This document shows positions 61,603 to 64,000 of a DNA stretch of 64,000 nt, piece after piece. Every line of letters starts with the position of its first letter. Positions within the stretch are counted from its first letter, which is position 1. A model generated the notes under the pieces. That model saw only the letters and a list, made by a program, of their open reading frames with translations, was not told the origin of the DNA and did not search any database. This stretch comes from Streptomyces prunicolor NBRC 13075 (GTDB taxonomy: Bacteria; Actinomycetota; Actinomycetes; Streptomycetales; Streptomycetaceae). The position numbers and the translations under genes are program-made. The stretch is taken from positions 43,350-107,349 of the forward strand of contig NZ_BARF01000005.1 in the NCBI RefSeq assembly GCF_000367365.1. Direction: 5' to 3'.

Positions 61603-64000
61603 ATGCGGGACTGGGCTGGGCGCTGGCCGTTGGTGGGGCGTGGGGTGGAGTTGGAGTACTTCGCAGCCGCGTCGGCGGACCAGGGATGTCGTGGATTCGT
61701 CGTCGGCGGAGCGGCGGGCGTGGGCAAGTCGCGGCTGGCGGAGGAGTGTCTGGAGCGAGCGGCGGCAGCCGGGTTCCGGGTGGGGCGGGCCACCGCGAGT
61801 GTCGCCGCGGGTGCCGTGCCGTTGGGGGCGATCGCCCATCTGCTGCCGGCCGGGATCGACTTGTCCGATCCTGTTGCCGGATTCGCCGCCGTTGCACGGG
61901 GGTTGGCCTCGGGACCCGGGCGGCAGTGGGTGCTGTTCGTCGACGACATGCATCTGCTGGACGCCGTATCGGCCGTACTGCTGCGGCAGTTGATGGACAC
62001 CGGCGCGTTGCTGCTGATCGGCACGGTGCGCACCGGTGAGCCGTACGGGGATGCCGTGGCCGCGCTGCGGGGCGGGGACTCGGTGTACCGGGTTGATCTG
62101 ACCGAGCTGAGCCCGGAGCAGGTCGAGGTGTTGTTGCAGGCCGCGTTAGGGAGACCCGTCGCCCGAAGAACCCTGCACGAACTGTCGGCCGCCAGCGGTG
62201 GCAACGTGCTCTACCTGCGCGAACTCGTCCTCGGTGCCCTCGCCGCCGGGAACCTGACCGAGGACGGCGAGATGTGGCACCTCGTCGGCGACCGGCTGCC
62301 CGGTACCGCCCGGCTGACCGAGATGATCGGCGCGCGGCTGGCCGCCGCCGACCCCGCCGGGCACCCCGTGCTCGAACTCCTGGCGCTGTGCGAGCCGTTG
62401 CCCCTGACCGACGCCGAAGCCCTCGCCCCACCGCAGGTGACGGCGGCCCTGGAACAGGCGGGGCTGATCCGCGTCACGCAGGACCGACGGCGTACGACGG
62501 TGTCGCTGGCCCACCCCCTGTACGGCGAAGTGCTGCGCGCCGGGCTGCCGTTGCTGCGCCGCCGTGCCCTGCTCCTGGGCCAGGCCGTCCGTGTCCAGGA
62601 GCGCGGCGCCCGTCGGCGTGGCGACCTGCTGCACATCGCGACCTGGCGGCTGGCCGCGACCGGCACCGCCGACCCGGCCCTCCTCACCAGGGCCGCCGTA
62701 CTCGCCCGCCACGCCCACGACTTACCCCGGACGGTCGCCCTGCTGGAAGCCCTGCCGGAGAAGCACCGGACCACCGCCACCGAACTACGGCTCGGCGAGG
62801 CCCAGTTCGAGCTCGGCCGTTGGCACCGGGCCGAGGCGACGCTCGCCCAGGCCGATGCTCTCGCCGCCGACGAACAGGAACGGCTCGCGGTCGCCCTCGT
62901 CCGGACGACGAACCTGCTGTGGAGCAACGCCCCCGTCGCCGAGGCACTAGCCGTCAACGACGCGGCCCGCGAGCGGATCAGCACTCCGGGCGACCGCCGC
63001 AAGCTCACGATCAACGAGGGATTCCTACGGATCGTCGGTGGCCGGCCGGCCGAGGGGCTGGCTCTGCTGGAGGACCTGGAGACCGACGTCGGCTCCGCCC
63101 CCGACGTCAACGCCTGGCTGCGCGGCGCCTGGATGAAGCCCGCCGCGCTGGCCCTGGTGGGCCGTACCGTCGAAGCCACCACCTGGGCCCGGCGCGCCCA
63201 CGACGCGCACCGGCGGGTCGAGGAACGCGCCCTTGCCTCCCACCCCGCCTTCCAGCGCATCCCGCTGGTCCTCGCGCTCACCGAAGCCGGTGTCCCGGCC
63301 GCCGAGGTCTGCCGGGTGGGTGAGCCCGCCTACGCCGAACTCACCGCGGCCGGTTCCCGGGTGCGGATCTGGCTGGCGGTCCTCCTCGGCCGTACACACT
63401 GGCTGGCCGGTCACCCCGCGACCGCCCGCCGCTGGTGGGCCGAGGCCGCCACCGTGTCCCGCGGCATCGACCACGCGATGGCCCTACGACCGGTGCTCGG
63501 CGGGCTCGCCGCGTGCGCGGCCGTACTGGGAGATCTGGACGTGGCCGAGGCGATGCTCGCCGAGCACCGCGAACTACCCCCGGTGGAGCCAGGATTGCTG
63601 TCGGCCGGGGAGGAACTCCTCGGCGAGGCATGGCTGTTGGCTGCCCGGGGACAGCTGGGGCGGGCCCGGTCGGTACTCGTCGAAGCCGCCGCCATCGCCC
63701 GCGCCTCCGGTCATGTGACTGGTGAGGCGCTGCTGTTGACCGATGTCGCCCGGCTCGGCGGAGCCAAAGAGGTCACCGATCGGCTGACCGCGCTCGCCCG
63801 GGTCTGTGACGGTGAACTCGCCCCTGCTCGGGCCGAGTTGGCGGGGGCGCTGGCCGCCGACGACCCCGAGCTGCTCCTCCTGGCCGTCGACGCGTGCCAG
63901 GTCGTGGGCGCGGATCTGCTCGCCGCGGAGGCGGCCACCGCCGCCGCGGCCGCCTGGCGTCGGGCCGACCGGCCCCGCCGCGCCGCCGCCGCCGACCGGC
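61603..64000 (+). CDS. LuxR-family (LAL) ATPase transcriptional regulator, 3' end beyond window
   Basis: An open frame of 799 codons begins MRDWAGRWPLVGRGVELEYF and continues past the window edge. The Walker A GGAAGVGKS is at residues 35-43, Walker B 'WVLFVDDMHLLDAV' at about 109-122, followed by the ATPase lid and long helical repeats of MalT/LAL regulators. The LuxR helix-turn-helix would lie beyond the window. ATG 61603 has GGGGGAG five bases upstream; GTG 61558 is in frame. LAL proteins are ATP-dependent activators, often of secondary or sugar metabolism; the target is unknown. Confidence 0.85.
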   Translation, partial: MRDWAGRWPLVGRGVELEYFAAASADQGCRGFVVGGAAGVGKSRLAEECLERAAAAGFRVGRATASVAAGAVPLGAIAHLLPAGIDLSDPVAGFAAVARGLASGPGRQWVLFVDDMHLLDAVSAVLLRQLMDTGALLLIGTVRTGEPYGDAVAALRGGDSVYRVDLTELSPEQVEVLLQAALGRPVARRTLHELSAASGGNVLYLRELVLGALAAGNLTEDGEMWHLVGDRLPGTARLTEMIGARLAAADPAGHPVLELLALCEPLPLTDAEALAPPQVTAALEQAGLIRVTQDRRRTTVSLAHPLYGEVLRAGLPLLRRRALLLGQAVRVQERGARRRGDLLHIATWRLAATGTADPALLTRAAVLARHAHDLPRTVALLEALPEKHRTTATELRLGEAQFELGRWHRAEATLAQADALAADEQERLAVALVRTTNLLWSNAPVAEALAVNDAARERISTPGDRRKLTINEGFLRIVGGRPAEGLALLEDLETDVGSAPDVNAWLRGAWMKPAALALVGRTVEATTWARRAHDAHRRVEERALASHPAFQRIPLVLALTEAGVPAAEVCRVGEPAYAELTAAGSRVRIWLAVLLGRTHWLAGHPATARRWWAEAATVSRGIDHAMALRPVLGGLAACAAVLGDLDVAEAMLAEHRELPPVEPGLLSAGEELLGEAWLLAARGQLGRARSVLVEAAAIARASGHVTGEALLLTDVARLGGAKEVTDRLTALARVCDGELAPARAELAGALAADDPELLLLAVDACQVVGADLLAAEAATAAAAAWRRADRPRRAAAADR

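Overview
This is a chromosomal window from a high-GC actinomycete, almost certainly a Streptomyces. The evidence is strong G+C bias at third codon positions, many GTG starts, Streptomyces-type ribosomal proteins (long S9 N-terminus, L17 and S3 C-terminal tails, zinc-type S14 and L36), no rpsD between rpsK and rpoA, and typical neighbours (DUF1707, DUF397/XRE/ATPase triad, polymorphic toxin with a HINT domain).

Layout. 1-1254: a Crp-like regulator cut by the window edge and a DUF1707 membrane protein, followed by two adjoining tandem-repeat arrays (13-bp and 22-bp units). 1907-6570: the str operon (rpsL, rpsG, fusA, tuf) ending in a strong terminator. 6697-25421: an accessory block between tuf and the S10 operon. 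It holds a Tat-exported GH115-like glycoside hydrolase; three repeats of one gene plan (small helical protein, large protein with a WXG100-like N-terminus, lipoprotein); an intact S41 peptidase; three decayed genes; and a minus-strand module of small ESX-like proteins. 25422-42637: a long leader and the fused S10-spc-alpha ribosomal cluster (rpsJ to rplQ, including secY, adk, map, infA and rpoA). 42664-49866: truA, two secreted or membrane proteins, rplM-rpsI, glmM, a DUF389 protein and coaA. 49961-56284: a giant secreted polymorphic toxin, a small gene in the immunity position and two damaged-looking genes. 56731-64000: glmS, a DUF397/XRE/ATPase regulatory triad, an HflX-N-like protein, a conserved hypothetical protein and a LuxR-type (LAL) ATPase regulator running off the window.

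Functionally, the translation machinery is a long co-directional unit with short or overlapping gene junctions. A 25-nt element capable of forming a hairpin is shared exactly by the rpsL and rpsJ leaders. GlmS and GlmM supply amino sugars for cell-wall synthesis.

The most novel material is the 9.8-25 kb accessory block. Its repeated small-protein/WXG-like-effector/lipoprotein cassettes look like a family of type VII-like exported proteins with lipid-anchored partners. One copy carries an alpha/beta hydrolase, and at least three elements are decaying. No secretion ATPase is present in the window, so export by an ESX system is inference.
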